DNA of 64,000 nt from CBFHWY01 sp965659675 (GCA_965659675.1 CBFHWY010000003.1:10482-74481); one strand, 5' to 3'. Shown: positions 26,559 to 33,822, counted from the first letter of the stretch. The notes: generated by a model not told the origin, from the letters alone. Numbers and translations: made by a program.

Positions 26559-27125
26559 ATGAGGTTTGTTGTCTTCTTTTTCTTAGTGTTGCTAGTGAAT
26601 CACAGTTTTTCACAAAGTGGTAAGCTCTACACCGACCTCGATGAGGCCTTGCAGGAACCGCTTGAAGTAAAGAAATTAGAATTAAAGCGAGAACGCCTGA
26701 AGGAGTTTCCCATGGAAGTATTCCAACTGAAGAACCTGGAGTATTTAAGCCTGAAGAAGAATAAGATCACTAATGTTCCAGCGGAGATCGGTCAGTTGAG
26801 TCAATTGGAGGTTCTGATCCTATCAAAAAACCGTATCGATTCGCTACCTCCTCAAATTGGAGAACTTAAGAATCTCAAGGAGCTTTGGGCTGGAGAAAAC
26901 CAACTGGGAGAGATCCCTCCTGAGATTGGCAAGCTCAAGAAGCTGGAGAAACTAGACCTGTGGAGTAACTTTATCAATATTGTCCCCCCTGAACTGGCTG
27001 AACTCAAGCAGCTCAAGTTCTTCGATCTGAGGGTGAACCCATTTAATGACGAAGAGATTGAACTGGCCAGGGAAATGATGCACTGGTTAAAAGTGAATTT
27101 TTCAATAAGTTGCAACTGTTACTGA
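26559..27125 (+). CDS. Exported leucine-rich repeat protein
   Basis: 188 residues from the ATG at 26559 (a GTG at 26553 is also in frame). Signal peptide RFVVFFFLVLLVNHSFSQ. About five leucine-rich repeats follow (LEYLSLKKNKITNVPAEIG, LEVLILSKNRIDSLPPQIG, LKELWAGENQLGEIPPEIG, LEKLDLWSNFINIVPPELA). It probably mediates a protein contact in the periplasm; partner unknown. Its stop codon overlaps the start of the YkoF-like gene. Confidence 0.82.
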   Translation: MRFVVFFFLVLLVNHSFSQSGKLYTDLDEALQEPLEVKKLELKRERLKEFPMEVFQLKNLEYLSLKKNKITNVPAEIGQLSQLEVLILSKNRIDSLPPQIGELKNLKELWAGENQLGEIPPEIGKLKKLEKLDLWSNFINIVPPELAELKQLKFFDLRVNPFNDEEIELAREMMHWLKVNFSISCNCY

Positions 27126-27385
27126 TGAAGTGTTCAATAGAAATTAGCATGTACCCCCTTTCAGAGAATTACGAAGAGATCGTTTTGGGTTTTCTCAGTA
27201 AATTGGATGAACGAGGACTGAATTATCGCGTTTCTGGGATCAGCACGCAGATCTTTGGTGAGATAAATGAGGTCTGGGACAAACTTGGGGAAGCCATTGG
27301 TGAATCCTACGAAGAGTTTCCAAAAGCTTCTTTTGTCATCAAAATGCTCTCAGGAGAGCACAAAGACCTGATCCGTGGCTATTGA
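27125..27385 (+). CDS. YkoF/MTH1187-family thiamine or hydroxymethylpyrimidine-binding protein
   Basis: 86 residues, a single ferredoxin-like domain: CSIEISMYPLSENYEEIV at the start, then VSGISTQIFGEINEVWDKLGEAI. The family binds thiamine or its pyrimidine moiety. The ATG at 27125 matches the family start; the frame opens upstream inside the LRR gene. It overlaps the pnuC start by 11 bases, so the genes form one transcript. Confidence 0.78.
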   Translation: MKCSIEISMYPLSENYEEIVLGFLSKLDERGLNYRVSGISTQIFGEINEVWDKLGEAIGESYEEFPKASFVIKMLSGEHKDLIRGY

Positions 27386-27944
27386 TCTTTGGATCGAATC
27401 GCTCTCTGTCATTCTCGGAGTACTCTATGTACTTTTCGCAACCAAAGAAAAGCGAATAGCCTGGGTGTTTGGCATCTTCAGTAGTCTTCTGGCCATCTAC
27501 CTTTTCATTCAGGGACAGCTCTATTCGGAATCTGTATTGTACTTCTATTACGTCATTGCTGGTATGTACGGATATTGGTTCTGGGGAAGGGATGATTCTG
27601 CTCGTAAAATTAAAGTTGCCAATAGGCCGCAGATCTTGAAATTAATAGTGATAGGCATCTTTGGGAGTGTGGCCCTCGGTTGGTTCTTTCAGCGTAATAC
27701 AGATGCCGATATGCCCTATTTTGATGCGACAACCACGGTTTTTAGCTTCATAGCCACCTGGATGACCGCAAGGAAACTATTGGAGAACTGGGTCTTTTGG
27801 GTGATCATTGATCTGGCGAGCATCATTCTTTACGGCATTAAAGGACTATATTTATTGGCCGGACTCATGTTCCTTTATACCTTCATCGCCGCTTATGGCT
27901 ATCAGGAGTGGAGAAAGAAATATCAGGCACAAATTCGTAATTAG
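27375..27944 (+). CDS. pnuC: PnuC-family vitamin transporter (nicotinamide riboside or thiamine)
   Basis: 189 residues, about seven membrane helices, start GTG at 27375. Family segments: SVILGVLYVLFATKEKRIAWVFG, LYFYYVIAGMYGYWFWG and the late VIIDLASIILYGIKGLYL. PnuC carries nicotinamide riboside; the PnuT branch carries thiamine. The YkoF-like gene before it points to thiamine, the NadR-like kinase after it to nicotinamide riboside. The sequence alone does not decide. Confidence 0.88.
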   Translation: MAIDLWIESLSVILGVLYVLFATKEKRIAWVFGIFSSLLAIYLFIQGQLYSESVLYFYYVIAGMYGYWFWGRDDSARKIKVANRPQILKLIVIGIFGSVALGWFFQRNTDADMPYFDATTTVFSFIATWMTARKLLENWVFWVIIDLASIILYGIKGLYLLAGLMFLYTFIAAYGYQEWRKKYQAQIRN

Positions 27945-28443
27945 TGGTCCCGAATCCACTGGGAAAAGCACCCTTTGCCAGCAGCTCGCTGATCATTTTG
28001 ATGGACATATCATTCCTGAATATGCCAGAAGCTATCTCGAACAACATGGTCAGGAGTACGACGAGTCTGATCTGATCAATATTGCCGATGGTCAGCAAAA
28101 GCTCATTGATGAAGCGACTGCTGAAATCAACTTTAGTGACACCGACCTGCTTACCGTGATCATTTGGTTAGCCACCCGCTTTGGGAAGGAAAATGAAGCT
28201 ATGCTCAAAAAATGGATAGATTCTGAGGCCGATCTTTATCTGATCTGCAAACCAGATGTACCCTGGGTTTATGATCCATTGAGAGAGTGTGAGCACATAC
28301 GCGAGGACCTTTTTGACCTTCACATTCAGCTTCTTGATGAGTACAATAAGGATTATGTAATCATCGAAGGGAGTTATCCCAAACGATTTGATCAGGCCGT
28401 TCTTGCAGTAAATAATGTGCTGAATGAAATCGACTCCCGCTAG
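27895..28443 (+). CDS. NadR-like vitamin/nucleoside kinase (AAA ATPase)
   Basis: 182 residues from the ATG at 27895, the only ordinary start near the P-loop; it overlaps pnuC by 50 bases. P-loop ISGPESTGKST, then IIPEYARSYLEQHGQEY, and ICKPDVPWVYDPLRE as in the ribosylnicotinamide kinase domain of NadR. The adenylyltransferase and DNA-binding domains of full NadR are missing. It should trap the vitamin brought in by the PnuC protein by phosphorylation. Confidence 0.82.
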   Translation: MAIRSGERNIRHKFVISGPESTGKSTLCQQLADHFDGHIIPEYARSYLEQHGQEYDESDLINIADGQQKLIDEATAEINFSDTDLLTVIIWLATRFGKENEAMLKKWIDSEADLYLICKPDVPWVYDPLRECEHIREDLFDLHIQLLDEYNKDYVIIEGSYPKRFDQAVLAVNNVLNEIDSR

Positions 28444-28458
28444 CGTTCACTAAATCTA

Positions 28459-28466
28459 TAAATTTG
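28459..28466 (+). promoter_or_regulatory. -7 promoter box of pdhB
   Basis: TAAATTTG matches TAnnTTTG, 20 bases before the ATG at 28487. Confidence 0.5.
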
Positions 28467-28486
28467 CCCCTCACGAAATTTTAACC

Positions 28487-29467
28487 ATGCGAGAGATCCA
28501 GTTTAGAGAAGCCTTGAATGAAGCGATGTCGGAAGAAATGCGTCGCGACGAAAATGTGTTTTTGATGGGTGAAGAAGTTGCCGAATACAACGGAGCCTAC
28601 AAAGTATCTCAAGGGATGCTGGATGAGTTTGGCGAAAAGCGCATCATAGACACACCGATCGCCGAGCTCGGATTCAGTGGTATAGGTGTTGGAGCAGCAA
28701 TGAATGGCCTTCGACCCATTGTTGAATACATGACATGGAATTTTGCGATCCTCGCTGCCGACCAGATCATCAACTCAGCTGCTAAAATGCTTCAAATGAG
28801 TGGTGGAGCTTATCACGTTCCCATCGTTTTCAGAGGTGGAAATGGACAGGCCGGTCAACTCGCTGCCACACACAGTCAGAGTTTTGAGGCCTTCTATGCT
28901 CACGTACCCGGACTTAAGGTTCTTACGCCTTCTAACCCTTATGACGCAAAAGGTTTGCTAAAGTCTGCTATTCGAGATGATGATCCAGTACTCTTCATGG
29001 AGTCCGAAAAGATGTACGGAGATAAAGGTGAAGTTCCGGAAGGGGAATACCTCATCCCAATTGGAAAGGCAGACATCAAGAAAAAAGGTTCCGATGTAAC
29101 CATCATTTCCTTTGGAAAGATCATGAAAGTGGCTCTTGCTGCAGCTGAAGAACTTGAGAAAGAAGGAGTTTCTGCAGAGGTGATCGACCTAAGGACCATT
29201 CGTCCGATGGACATGGATACAATTGCAGAATCTGTTAAAAAGACAAATCGCGTGGTGGTTGTCGAAGAATCATGGCCAGTGGCGAGCATCAGTTCCGAGA
29301 TCGGATATCAGGTTCAAAGAGAACTTTTCGACTACATGGATGCACCCGTACATCGCGTTACCCAGTCTGACACTCCTTTTCCATTTTCACCTACGCTGAT
29401 CGCCGAGGCGCTTCCAAATCCAAAGAAGGTTATTGAAGCGGTGAATGCGGTGATGTATCGAAGCTAG
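28487..29467 (+). CDS. pdhB: Pyruvate dehydrogenase E1 beta subunit
   Basis: 326 residues. REIQFREALNEAMSEEMRRD, GEEVAEYNGAYKVSQG and FRGGNGQAGQLAATHSQSFEA are typical of the E1 beta chain, which forms half of the thiamine diphosphate site. The C-terminal transketolase domain has VVVEESWPVA and DTPFPFSP. The alpha subunit gene is not nearby. A 7-mer array begins at the last base of its stop codon. Confidence 0.95.
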   Translation: MREIQFREALNEAMSEEMRRDENVFLMGEEVAEYNGAYKVSQGMLDEFGEKRIIDTPIAELGFSGIGVGAAMNGLRPIVEYMTWNFAILAADQIINSAAKMLQMSGGAYHVPIVFRGGNGQAGQLAATHSQSFEAFYAHVPGLKVLTPSNPYDAKGLLKSAIRDDDPVLFMESEKMYGDKGEVPEGEYLIPIGKADIKKKGSDVTIISFGKIMKVALAAAEELEKEGVSAEVIDLRTIRPMDMDTIAESVKKTNRVVVVEESWPVASISSEIGYQVQRELFDYMDAPVHRVTQSDTPFPFSPTLIAEALPNPKKVIEAVNAVMYRS

Positions 29468-29494
29468 ACGAGAGACACTTGACACAAGACTCTA
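29467..29494 (+). repeat. 7-mer array, GACACAA family, pdhB side of element 1
   Basis: Four 7-mers in register: GACGAGA, GACACTT, GACACAA, GACTCTA. The plus strand reads GACACAA, whereas the array at 30041-30450 reads TCTTGTG, the inverse. Thus the four-helix-bundle gene between them is enclosed by inverted arrays. Confidence 0.8.
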
Positions 29495-29564
29495 GGGTAT
29501 TTAGAGTGTTGTAATTGAAAGAGTTAAGGCTTTTTAACCAGAATTTTAACCTCCAATTTAGACA

Positions 29565-29927
29565 CTATTGATTCTTAAGGTATCTCATTAGTCCAGAAAT
29601 CATTTTTTGTACTTCGTTATTTAAGTCTAAAATAGGTTGCAAGTCATCTGAAAGTAAAAAATGTACTTCTGACATTAGCCTAAGTTGGGTCTCCAGCTCA
29701 AATGATGAGCCTAAAGCGATTTCCATGAAACGAAGTTGCTCCTTTACACTTTTTCTTCCGCAGCCTTCTGCAATATTGGATGGAACAGATATTGAAGACT
29801 TTACAATCTGATATGTAATCGAATTTAACTCTTGTGGGTAATTTGTACCTTGACTTAAAGTCTTTATGCAGAGCTTCGAGGTTTCAAAAGCTTTTTGCCA
29901 GGCATTCAATTTCTTGAAGTCTTTCAT
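29565..29927 (-). CDS. Four-helix-bundle protein, S23 (23S rRNA intervening-sequence) family, copy 1
   Basis: 120 residues from MKDFKKLNAWQKAFETSK (ATG at 29927). The family signature SNIAEGCGRKSVKEQLRF with GSSFELETQL is complete. S23 proteins were found as ORFs inside 23S rRNA intervening sequences; the Avd accessory protein of diversity-generating retroelements has the same fold and forms pentamers. No reverse transcriptase is near. It lies between convergent pdhB and the cyclophilin gene, enclosed by inverted GACACAA-type arrays. Clearly paralogous to the copy at 33362. Function unknown; nucleic-acid binding inferred. Confidence 0.9.
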   Translation of the reverse strand: MKDFKKLNAWQKAFETSKLCIKTLSQGTNYPQELNSITYQIVKSSISVPSNIAEGCGRKSVKEQLRFMEIALGSSFELETQLRLMSEVHFLLSDDLQPILDLNNEVQKMISGLMRYLKNQ

Positions 29928-30040
29928 GATATTGGGTTTTTCCAAAAATCCACAATCAGACTTGAATTCCTATAAGATCCTTAGAATGAATTTATGCAAG
30001 TCAATAAAGAGATTCTAAGAGTTTTGATTCTTTTAAGCAT

Positions 30041-30450
30041 TGTCTTGCATCTCGCNNNNNNNNNNNNNNNNNNNNNNNNNNNNNNNNNNNNNNNNNNNNN
30101 NNNNNNNNNNNNNNNNNNNNNNNNNNNNNNNNNNNNNNNNNNNNNNNNNNNNNNNCTCTTGCATCTCGCCTCTTGCATCTCGCCTCTTGCATCTCGCCTC
30201 TTGCATCTCGCCTCTTGCATCTCGCCTCTTGCATCTCGCCTCTTGCGTCTTGTGCCTTGTGCCTTGTGCCTAGCGTCTTGTGCCTTGTGCCTTGCGTCTT
30301 GTGCCTTGCGTCTTGTGCCTTGCGTCTTGTGCCTTGCGTCTTGCGTCTTGTGCCTTGTGCCTTGTGCCTTGTGCCTTGTGCCTTGCGTCTTGTGTCTTGT
30401 GTCTTGCGTCTTGTGTCTTGTGTCTTGTGTCTTGTGTCTTGTGTCTTGTG
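30041..30450 (-). repeat. Long period-7 array, element 1, cyclophilin side
   Basis: Three blocks in one 7-bp register. 30041-30240 (with the gap): the 14-mer TCTTGCATCTCGCC, about seven copies visible. 30241 to about 30395: mixed CCTTGTG, TCTTGCG and TCTTGTG. About 30396-30450: nearly pure TCTTGTG. Around 30 single 7-mers follow the 14-mers. Read on the minus strand they are CACAAGA, the GACACAA family. The array stops one base before the cyclophilin stop codon (30452-30454). Open frames across it on both strands are products of the period and lack real composition. Confidence 0.95.
30056..30155. other. Assembly gap of 100 N inside the repeat array
   Basis: Exactly 100 N with the same 14-mer text on both sides (TCTTGCATCTCGC). 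The length is a placeholder; the true array is probably longer. Confidence 0.97.
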
Positions 30451-30451
30451 T

Positions 30452-30880
30452 CTAATAAACCTCCACTTTCTCAATCTTATCTCCCTGACGGATCTCATCG
30501 ATCACTTCCAAACCTTCGGTTACTTTGCCGAAGCAGGTATGTTGTCGGTCGAGGTGCTGAGTATTATCTCTACTGTGGCAAATAAAGAACTGAGAGCCTC
30601 CGGTATTTCTTCCAGCATGGGCCATTGAAAGTACACCGCGGTCATGATACTGATTATCGCCGTCCAGCTCACAGTCGATGCTATAGCCTGGACCGCCAGT
30701 TCCATCACCTTTTGGGCAACCGCCCTGAATCACAAAATTTGGAATCACACGGTGAAATGAAAGGCCATCATAGAAGCCTTTTTTTGCGAGGTCTGTGAAA
30801 TTCTTAACAGTGTTTGGAGCATCTTTTTCATAGAACTCCACTTTCATATCTCCTTTTGAGGTTTTGATCGTTGCATTCAT
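30452..30880 (-). CDS. Peptidyl-prolyl cis-trans isomerase, cyclophilin type
   Basis: 142 residues from the ATG at 30880. Compact cyclophilin: FHRVIPNFVIQGGCPKGDG, GVLSMAHAGRNTGGSQFFI and HTCFGKVTEGLEVID, with the catalytic Arg in FHRV and the Trp of larger cyclophilins replaced by His (DRQHTCFG). No signal peptide, so cytoplasmic. It overlaps the thioredoxin-family gene by ATGA. The 7-mer array abuts its stop codon, so its transcript would run straight into the repeat. Confidence 0.93.
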   Translation of the reverse strand: MNATIKTSKGDMKVEFYEKDAPNTVKNFTDLAKKGFYDGLSFHRVIPNFVIQGGCPKGDGTGGPGYSIDCELDGDNQYHDRGVLSMAHAGRNTGGSQFFICHSRDNTQHLDRQHTCFGKVTEGLEVIDEIRQGDKIEKVEVY

Positions 30881-31479
30881 AGGTTTTCCCAATTATTGAG
30901 TAATGATAAAAATTCTTGCTGCAAGGTAATGCCTTTGTCCTTTGCATACCAAAGGTGAAGGTCCTGGTAAAATTCTTCTTTGGGCTTCTCTGGTTTTGCT
31001 TTGTATTCGCGCAACATCTGCTGGGCAGGTTCGGGCCGAGGTCCCCATGAACCCAATACTTCGTAATTCTCAAGATCCAAACAGATCAGCTTTGGGATGG
31101 AGCGAACGCCTTCGGTCATGAATCGATCCATGAGATCGGGGTAGTCATCTCGTAGCACCAGGCAAAATTCAATGTTATGACTTGCTTCAGCTATTCGATG
31201 TATGATTGGCAGACACTGCGCAGCATCTCCACACCAGGCTTCGGTAAGCGTAAGCCAGATGTAGTGTTTTTGAAGGGAGCCGAGTTTAGACTCCAATTCC
31301 TCCATAAGGGCCACACGCTTGTCCCATTTATCCATACGGGATTGGTTCAACTTGCTGTAATTGACCATGGCTTCAGACTGATCATTCCCAGTGGTTTTAC
31401 CCATGTGTACCAAAATACGCGTGAGCTCACGATATTCCTCGTAGCTGATCGCCTTTTCCTCTATTACTTTGTAATCCAT
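30877..31479 (-). CDS. Thioredoxin-family protein
   Basis: 200 residues. The thioredoxin core begins near residue 75 (YIWLTLTEAWCGDAAQCLPII), with Cys-Gly-Asp-Ala in place of CxxC and a further Cys four residues on; a cis-Pro segment RSIPKLICLD follows. This WCGDA type is a frequent, poorly known Bacteroidota group. It is coupled to the cyclophilin and begins three bases after the yaaA stop, suggesting an oxidative-stress transcription unit yaaA-trx-ppi. Confidence 0.82.
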   Translation of the reverse strand: MDYKVIEEKAISYEEYRELTRILVHMGKTTGNDQSEAMVNYSKLNQSRMDKWDKRVALMEELESKLGSLQKHYIWLTLTEAWCGDAAQCLPIIHRIAEASHNIEFCLVLRDDYPDLMDRFMTEGVRSIPKLICLDLENYEVLGSWGPRPEPAQQMLREYKAKPEKPKEEFYQDLHLWYAKDKGITLQQEFLSLLNNWENL

Positions 31480-31482
31480 TTC

Positions 31483-32253
31483 TTAGTGATCTCGCAAGAA
31501 TACGGGCTGCTCTTCACTGCTCATATCTGCACTATGATAATAGCCCTCCAGGTTGAAGGCTTTCATTTCTTCCGGATCATTGGTCTTATTCTTTATGATG
31601 AAGCGAGTAAGATATCCCCGAGCTTCTTTTCCGTAGGTCTGAATGAACTTGTACTCCCCATTTTTGAGGTCTTTGAATGTTGGAGTGATCACTCTTGCCT
31701 TGAGTTTTTTAGAATTGATCGAATTAAAATACTCATTGGAAGCAAGGTTGATCACGATTGGCTCTTCCTCCCCTTCAAAAGCCTCATTCAACTTATCTGT
31801 AATGCGATCCTTCCAGAATTCATAGAGATTCTTTCCCCGGCTTGTTCTGAGTTTAGTTCCCATCTCCAGGCGATAAGCCTGCATTAGATCCAGAGGTCTG
31901 AGCAAACCATATAGTCCAGATAAGATCCGAAGATGATCCTGAGCAAAAGCAAGGTCCTTTTCATCAAAGCTATCTGCTTTTAGTCCGCGATATACATCTC
32001 CCTGAAAAGCGTGAATTGCCTGTTTGGAGTTTTGTTCGTTGAAAGGTGTGGTCCATTCCTGATAGCGTTGATAGTTCAACTCTGCAAGCTGACTATTCAC
32101 ACTCATGAGTTTTTCGATCTTCTTCGGGCTTTTCTTTTTCAGCACATCCACCAAACGCTCTGATTGGTCGAGCATCTCAGGCTGACTTGCCTCTTTTGCT
32201 CCCGATGGGTTCTTATAGTCTAGTGTTTTTGCCGGAGATAGTAATGTGATCAT
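31483..32253 (-). CDS. yaaA: Peroxide stress protein YaaA
   Basis: 256 residues. ITLLSPAKTLDY at the start, YRGLKADSF, LRILSGLYGLLRPLDLMQAYRLEMG and NLASNEYFNSI are family hallmarks. YaaA lowers free iron and protects DNA during peroxide stress. First gene of the minus-strand set; it is divergent from the S24 repressor with 141 bp between them. Confidence 0.95.
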   Translation of the reverse strand: MITLLSPAKTLDYKNPSGAKEASQPEMLDQSERLVDVLKKKSPKKIEKLMSVNSQLAELNYQRYQEWTTPFNEQNSKQAIHAFQGDVYRGLKADSFDEKDLAFAQDHLRILSGLYGLLRPLDLMQAYRLEMGTKLRTSRGKNLYEFWKDRITDKLNEAFEGEEEPIVINLASNEYFNSINSKKLKARVITPTFKDLKNGEYKFIQTYGKEARGYLTRFIIKNKTNDPEEMKAFNLEGYYHSADMSSEEQPVFLRDH

Positions 32254-32346
32254 GCGCTACTTGGTTTTCGATGCAATATTATACGAATTGAATTTCCCAA
32301 ACTGTAACAGAAGTGACCATACTTGGTTCGCTTTTTAAAGAGATTG

Positions 32347-32393
32347 CTAATTGTATTAGTTTTCTAATTATATTAGCATTCTAAAATAATTAG
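32347..32393 (+). promoter_or_regulatory. Three operator palindromes at 17-bp spacing before the S24 repressor
   Basis: CTAATTGTATTAG (32347-32359), CTAATTATATTAG (32364-32376) and CTAAAATAATTAG (32381-32393) are three 13-bp palindromes whose starts are exactly 17 bp apart. The last ends one base before the ATG. The arrangement suggests cooperative dimer binding and autorepression by the gene they precede. The motif is not seen elsewhere in the cassette, which could therefore be one damage-inducible transcript. Confidence 0.75.
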
Positions 32394-32394
32394 C

Positions 32395-33204
32395 ATGAAT
32401 CATTTCCCCTCTAATATAAAGTATTTAAGGAAGCGTCAAAGCCTTACGCAAGCCGATATGGCCATTAAACTCGAGCTGAATCGCTCTGCCATTGGTGCTT
32501 ATGAGGAGGAGCGAGCGGAACCAAAGTTACAGGTCTTGCGAAAGATCGCTTCATTGTTTGATGTGAGTATTGATGACCTTCTGCATATCGATCTTTCTTT
32601 GGGCACAGGCAGTTATAAGCAGAAGGAAGATGGTCTGCGTATCCTTCCGGTGAGCATTGACCGTGAAAGCGGAAAAGAGTTGATCCCTTTGATCCCCGAA
32701 AGGGCTGCAGCGGGTTATACTAAAGGCTATGGTGATGCTGAGTATATTGAATCCCTTCCCCACTTCTCTCTACCACTCCCTGAACTCGACCAGAACCGCA
32801 GTTATCGCACCTTTCAGATCGAAGGCGACAGTATGCTTCCCATTGTTTCAGGCTCTTACATCATAAGCGAGTACCTGCAAGACTGGCGTCGGATCAAGTC
32901 GGGTGAATGTTACATCCTTGTCACTCGTGAAGATGGTATTGTCTTCAAACGTGTAGAACCCGACCTAAAAGCGCGCAAACTAACACTCATTTCCGACAAC
33001 CCGGAATACACTCCTTATGACATCGAACTCAGTCAGGTTTTAGAAGTATGGCAAGCGAGAGGGGTGATCAGCTTTGATCTTCAACAGAATTTTAATCCAA
33101 TTCTTCAAAAAGCACAGCAGCTCAATGAAGAGTTAGGGGAGTTTTTAAAAGCTACAAGCTACAAGCTACAAGCCGCAAGCCTCAAGCTGATTCAGTTAAA
33201 ATGA
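32395..33204 (+). CDS. LexA-like repressor: XRE helix-turn-helix plus S24 self-cleavage domain
   Basis: 269 residues. An XRE helix-turn-helix (IKYLRKRQSLTQADMAIKL, residues 8-64) is joined to a peptidase S24 domain with cleavage site Ala106-Gly107 (RAAAGY), nucleophile Ser146 (EGDSMLPI) and base Lys185 (VFKRVE), as in LexA or phage CI. It should repress until RecA-stimulated self-cleavage. It heads a cassette with Y-family polymerase, SRAP and DnaE-like polymerase. The last 17 or so residues (ATSYKLQAASLKL..) are encoded by a 7-mer array, so its natural tail seems to have been replaced. Confidence 0.88.
   Translation: MNHFPSNIKYLRKRQSLTQADMAIKLELNRSAIGAYEEERAEPKLQVLRKIASLFDVSIDDLLHIDLSLGTGSYKQKEDGLRILPVSIDRESGKELIPLIPERAAAGYTKGYGDAEYIESLPHFSLPLPELDQNRSYRTFQIEGDSMLPIVSGSYIISEYLQDWRRIKSGECYILVTREDGIVFKRVEPDLKARKLTLISDNPEYTPYDIELSQVLEVWQARGVISFDLQQNFNPILQKAQQLNEELGEFLKATSYKLQAASLKLIQLK
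33151..33192 (+). repeat. 7-mer array, GCTACAA family, inside the repressor 3' end (element 2, outer left)
   Basis: GCTACAA three times, then GCCGCAA, GCCTCAA, GCTGATT. It lies within the last codons of the S24 repressor. Confidence 0.9.
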
Positions 33205-33365
33205 TGGTAACAGCACAAAATGATGACACAAGAAAAAAGCAAAAGTGGCTATGCAGCAAAGAACCGCCTCCGCTTTTGGCGAATAGATACCAAAAAGCTA
33301 CAAGCTACAAGCCGCAAGCTGATTTAATTAAAATGATGGTAACAGCACAAAATCATAGCATATGA
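33201..33365 (+). CDS. Possible 54-residue ORF with a DinB-like tail segment
   Basis: The frame from the ATG at 33201 includes EPPPLLANRYQ, nearly identical to the last 11 residues of the Y-family polymerase downstream (EPPPLLANRHQ), though the DNA differs mostly at third positions. The segment MMVTAQN occurs at both its start and near its end because of a surrounding duplication. It is either a small gene or, more likely, a relic of a deleted polymerase gene whose 3' end survived. Confidence 0.3.
   Translation: MMVTAQNDDTRKKQKWLCSKEPPPLLANRYQKATSYKPQADLIKMMVTAQNHSI
33297..33324 (+). repeat. 7-mer array, GCTACAA family (element 2, inner left)
   Basis: GCTACAA twice, GCCGCAA, GCTGATT. With the 33 bp that follow it duplicates 33165-33220 (the text TTAAAATGATGGTAACAGC occurs in both), so element 2 has two left ends. 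Confidence 0.9.
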
Positions 33366-33736
33366 AAAACTTCAAAAAACTCAAAGTCTGGGAAAAATCT
33401 ATGGCACTGGCAAAGTCTTGCTTAACGTTGGTCAACGAATCCAAGGAACAGAGATATAATGCTCTCAAAGTACAGATTACTAAATCCGCTATATCGATTC
33501 CTTCAAACATAGCAGAAGGTAGTGGCAGAAAGAGCACAAAAGAATACTTCAGATACCTCGAAATAGCACTCGGCTCAGCATTCGAATTGGAAACACAGCT
33601 TCTACTCCTGGAAAGCTCTTTTTCAAAGCCAGAGAGAACTCAAGTCCTCATATCTGAATTGATCGAAGTTCAAAAAATGTTATCGGGCTTAATGTCCACA
33701 TTAAAAAGCGAACTAAGAGCTAAACAGTGGAACTAA
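33362..33736 (+). CDS. Four-helix-bundle protein, S23 family, copy 2
   Basis: 124 residues from MKNFKKLKVWEKSMALAK. Core SNIAEGSGRKSTKEYFRYLE and GSAFELETQLLL are shared with the copy at 29565, and EVQKMLSGLM matches that copy's EVQKMISGLM. It is inserted between the repressor and the Y-family polymerase, in the same direction, enclosed by GCTACAA arrays on the left and their inverse (GCTTGTA) on the right. Nothing suggests a role in DNA repair; it more likely belongs to the repeat-bounded element. Confidence 0.9.
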   Translation: MKNFKKLKVWEKSMALAKSCLTLVNESKEQRYNALKVQITKSAISIPSNIAEGSGRKSTKEYFRYLEIALGSAFELETQLLLLESSFSKPERTQVLISELIEVQKMLSGLMSTLKSELRAKQWN

Positions 33737-33780
33737 GAAGAATAAATATAAATGCTCTTATTATCAAAATAACGAAAACA

Positions 33781-33822
33781 GCTTGAGGCTTGTAGCTTGA
33801 GGCTTGTAGCTTGTAACTCACC
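33781..33822 (-). repeat. 7-mer array, inverted GCTACAA family (element 2, right)
   Basis: GCTTGAG, GCTTGTA, GCTTGAG, GCTTGTA, GCTTGTA, then ACTCACC and at once the ATG of dinB. On the minus strand these are CTCAAGC and TACAAGC, the same two variants as in the left arrays. No Shine-Dalgarno is present between array and start codon. Confidence 0.92.

Noticed and set aside
30041..30628. Open frames of 77-165 codons on both strands across the Leu/Cys- or Thr/Arg/Lys-rich repeat
   Set aside because: They follow from the period-7 array having no stop codons; composition is monotonous, the gap lies inside, and the array stops at the cyclophilin stop.
32395..33204. Prophage CI-type repressor marking a prophage
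   Set aside because: No phage structural, integrase or lysis genes nearby; the neighbours are DNA damage tolerance genes.
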